The notes beneath the pieces are model-generated. The model ran no database searches. It was not told the DNA's origin and saw nothing but the letters and a program-made list of their open reading frames with translations. A stretch of DNA of 7,122 nt from Cytophagaceae bacterium UBA6715 (lineage in GTDB: Bacteria; Bacteroidota; Bacteroidia; Cytophagales; Spirosomataceae). The stretch lies in contig DKIP01000053.1 of NCBI GenBank assembly GCA_002454335.1, positions 1-7,122 of the forward strand, given 5' to 3'. Positions 5,735-7,122 of this stretch are shown here, piece by piece (position 1 is the stretch's first letter; every line of letters starts with the position of its first letter). The translations under genes were made by a program, and so were the position numbers.

Positions 5735-6307
5735 ATGAGTAAGCGATTGTATATATTGGCGGGGTGTAATGGTGCTGGAAAAACAACGGCATCTGTTACT
5801 GTGCTACCTGAATTGATTTCTTGCAAAGAATTCATCAATGCAGATGAAATCGCTAAATTAATTTCCCCTTTCAATCCTGATTCCGTAGCAATTTTAGCTG
5901 GAAGAATAATGCTTTCTGAAATTCAGAACTTAATTGATGCTGGTAAAACCTTCTGTTTTGAAACCACACTTGCTGCAAAATCCTACCAACACATCATAAT
6001 ACAAGCTCAACAAAAGCATTACGAAGTGACTTTGTTATACTTTTGGTTGAATTCCATTGAACTAGCTCAAGAACGTGTAATATCTCGTGTAAAAAGTGGC
6101 GGACACTATATCCCAGCTGATACTATTGAAAGACGATATTCTGCTGGAATTAAGAATTTATTCCAAATCTATTTGTCCATCGTAGACAATTTCATGATAT
6201 TTGATTCATCAAATGCCGTACTTAGTCTTATTGCGAGTAAACGATTGAACCATCCAATCAACATAAATGACAACTCAACATGGCTGCTCCTAAAAAGAAA
6301 CTTGTAA
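5735..6307 (+). CDS. Zeta-toxin-like P-loop ATPase/kinase (COG4185 type), candidate toxin
   Basis: This 190-residue P-loop protein begins RLYILAGCNGAGKTTAS, with the Walker A motif at residues 10-17 (K16, T17). Zeta-family features follow: FINADEIAK (33-41) with the conserved Asp 37, FCFETTLA (73-80) with Glu 76, and the arginine-bearing helix ERVISRVKSGGHYIPADTIE (113-132) then RRYSAG. This matches the short COG4185 branch annotated as zeta toxin or predicted ATPase. Classical zeta toxins phosphorylate UDP-N-acetylglucosamine and block cell-wall synthesis; whether this branch does so is not established. The 3' end overlaps a 59-residue small protein by 28 bases, as expected for a toxin-antitoxin operon with the toxin first. 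Base composition is lower in G+C than the neighbours (20, 20 and 26 of 60 in three lines counted by hand, against 27 and 34 in two elsewhere), suggesting separate acquisition. Confidence 0.85.
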   Translation: MSKRLYILAGCNGAGKTTASVTVLPELISCKEFINADEIAKLISPFNPDSVAILAGRIMLSEIQNLIDAGKTFCFETTLAAKSYQHIIIQAQQKHYEVTLLYFWLNSIELAQERVISRVKSGGHYIPADTIERRYSAGIKNLFQIYLSIVDNFMIFDSSNAVLSLIASKRLNHPININDNSTWLLLKRNL

Positions 6308-6459
6308 GCTCATCAAATGATGATTTTGACCGTATCATGAAAGGAATATCAAAAATTCCTGCCTATTTAGTTGCTTTGAAAAAGAAATCAGGCACCCCAC
6401 TCGTCGTTTTCCGTGATGGCAAAATCCAACACATCAAGCCAGAAGACATACAGATTTAA
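6280..6459 (+). CDS. Small hypothetical protein, candidate antitoxin of the zeta-like toxin
   Basis: This 59-residue frame runs from ATG at 6280-6282 to TAA at 6457-6459. It starts MAAPKKKLVSSSNDDFDRIM and ends FRDGKIQHIKPEDIQI. The N-terminus is lysine-rich, the middle (DDFDRIMKGISKIPAYLVALKKK, 14-36) looks amphipathic and helical, and the end looks like a beta hairpin (PLVVFRDGKIQHI). I do not recognise a named family. Small size, a 28-base overlap with the upstream zeta-like gene and the same AT-rich composition suggest an antitoxin. The classical epsilon antitoxin is larger and all-helical, so this would be a different type. Only ten bases separate its stop from the stop of the convergent molybdoenzyme gene. 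Confidence 0.68.
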   Translation: MAAPKKKLVSSSNDDFDRIMKGISKIPAYLVALKKKSGTPLVVFRDGKIQHIKPEDIQI

Positions 6460-6469
6460 TTTTTACACA

Positions 6470-7122
6470 TTAACTTTTTAGCTGAGGCTGAAAGGGTTGT
6501 TGGTAAAAACGTTTCCCCGTTGCCTTGTACAACGCATTCGCTACCGCAGCAAAAACCGGAGGGAATGGCGGCTCGCCAAGTCCCGTTGGGTCAATTTCAT
6601 TCTTCACAAAATGCACGTCGATTTTCTTCGGTGCCTCATTGTGGCGAATCATGCGGTAGGTATCGAAATTCTTTTGGTCCGTCTTACCATCCGTGAAGGT
6701 CAACTGACCAAACAAGGCATTGCCAATCCCATCAATCGCCGCACCTTCCGCCATATTTTTCGCTCCTTCTGGATTCACGACAACGCCGCAATCTAAGGCT
6801 GTGGTTACTTGGTCGACCGTCACTTGATCGCCCTTGACTTGCAAATCAATCACCTGCGCTGCATAGGAATTGTGGCAAAAATAAGCTGAAACGCCGCGCT
6901 TTTTGCCCGCGTTTTCAGGTTTGCCCCAGCCCGATTTATCACGCACTAATTCCAACACACCCATGTAACGGCTTGCATCGTAATCGTTGGTTTTTCCTAC
7001 TGGATTGTCTTTGGCGCGTTGCAATAATTCCAAACGGAACGCAATCGGGTCTTTGCCCATGTATTCCGAAATCTCATCTAAAAAGGACTGCTCTGCCGCG
7101 GCATTGAAGTTCGAACGTGGCG
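6470..7122 (-). CDS. Xanthine dehydrogenase family molybdopterin-binding subunit (IorB-like), C-terminal part
   Basis: The frame enters from the right edge and stops with TAA at 6470-6472, giving 216 residues of a protein usually 700-odd long, so this is roughly the last third. It starts PRSNFNAAAEQSFLDEISEY-MGKDPIAFRLELL, the typical segment before the final molybdopterin-binding region. It continues with TTALDCGVVVNPEGAKNMAEG, DGIGNALFGQLTF, FDTYRMIRHNEAPKKIDVHF and GLGEPPFPPVFAAVANALYK. The GLGEP motif carries the conserved catalytic-base glutamate of the xanthine oxidase family. The pattern resembles isoquinoline 1-oxidoreductase beta subunits, which hydroxylate aromatic N-heterocycles or oxidise aldehydes with a 2Fe-2S partner subunit, not visible here. 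Many relatives are periplasmic, but the N-terminus is outside the window. The Met at 7058-7060 is internal, since homologous sequence continues upstream to the edge. Confidence 0.9.
   Translation of the reverse strand, partial: PRSNFNAAAEQSFLDEISEYMGKDPIAFRLELLQRAKDNPVGKTNDYDASRYMGVLELVRDKSGWGKPENAGKKRGVSAYFCHNSYAAQVIDLQVKGDQVTVDQVTTALDCGVVVNPEGAKNMAEGAAIDGIGNALFGQLTFTDGKTDQKNFDTYRMIRHNEAPKKIDVHFVKNEIDPTGLGEPPFPPVFAAVANALYKATGKRFYQQPFQPQLKS

Noticed and set aside
6474..6495. Nine-pair stem CTTTTTAGC / GCTGAAAGG with loop TGAG, possible bidirectional terminator between the toxin unit and the molybdoenzyme gene
   Set aside because: The stem is weak (two G-U pairs, mostly A-T), overlaps the molybdoenzyme's last codons and has no good T-run on either strand, so it is not reported as a terminator.
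6497..6796. A 99-residue + strand frame opposite the molybdoenzyme gene
   Set aside because: It is antisense to conserved motifs of the molybdopterin subunit and shows no domain of its own.

Overview
The window looks like chromosomal DNA of a member of the Bacteroidota, possibly the Cytophagia side, although the rank below phylum is a guess. The evidence is the gene families present (DUF2256 and TIGR03643 beside cryptochrome/photolyase genes, a DinB-like protein with a signal peptide ending in TAQ, a COG4185-type zeta toxin) and octamers matching the Bacteroidota -7 promoter box TAnnTTTG ahead of two genes. Coding density is very high and no gap between genes exceeds about 75 bases. I see no rRNA, tRNA, CRISPR array or insertion sequence.

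Bases 1-3029 form a light-dependent DNA repair / blue-light flavoprotein cluster. On the + strand the tail of a cryptochrome/photolyase overlaps by four bases (ATGA) a second, complete photolyase of the bacterial (6-4)/FeS-BCP class. That protein has lost three of the four iron-sulfur cysteines. Converging on it from the - strand, with the 3' coding ends overlapping by 21 bases, are three tightly packed genes: a 45-residue zinc-ribbon protein (DUF2256), a TIGR03643/DUF2805 protein, and a protein consisting of a photolyase FAD-binding domain followed by a C-terminal alpha/beta segment. The two small families have no known function; their placement suggests a role with the flavoproteins.

Bases 3030-5078 hold three further - strand genes. 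A DUF4386 membrane protein and a PhzF-family isomerase are translationally coupled (TAATG). Downstream lies a predicted exported DinB-fold protein with its own promoter inside the end of the PhzF gene, followed by a hairpin terminator that abuts the DUF2256 start codon.

Bases 5141-6459 are on the + strand. A PaiA-like GNAT acetyltransferase is preceded by a -7 box so close to its start codon that its mRNA should be almost leaderless. It is followed by an AT-rich two-gene unit, a zeta-toxin-like P-loop kinase overlapping a 59-residue small protein, which is best read as a candidate toxin-antitoxin pair in toxin-first order. The window closes with the C-terminal third of a molybdopterin-binding oxidoreductase subunit on the - strand, running off the right edge.

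The most interesting parts are the photolyase cluster with its two small uncharacterised partners, the Fe-S-less (6-4)-type photolyase, the FAD-domain-first cryptochrome relative, and the toxin/small-protein pair.
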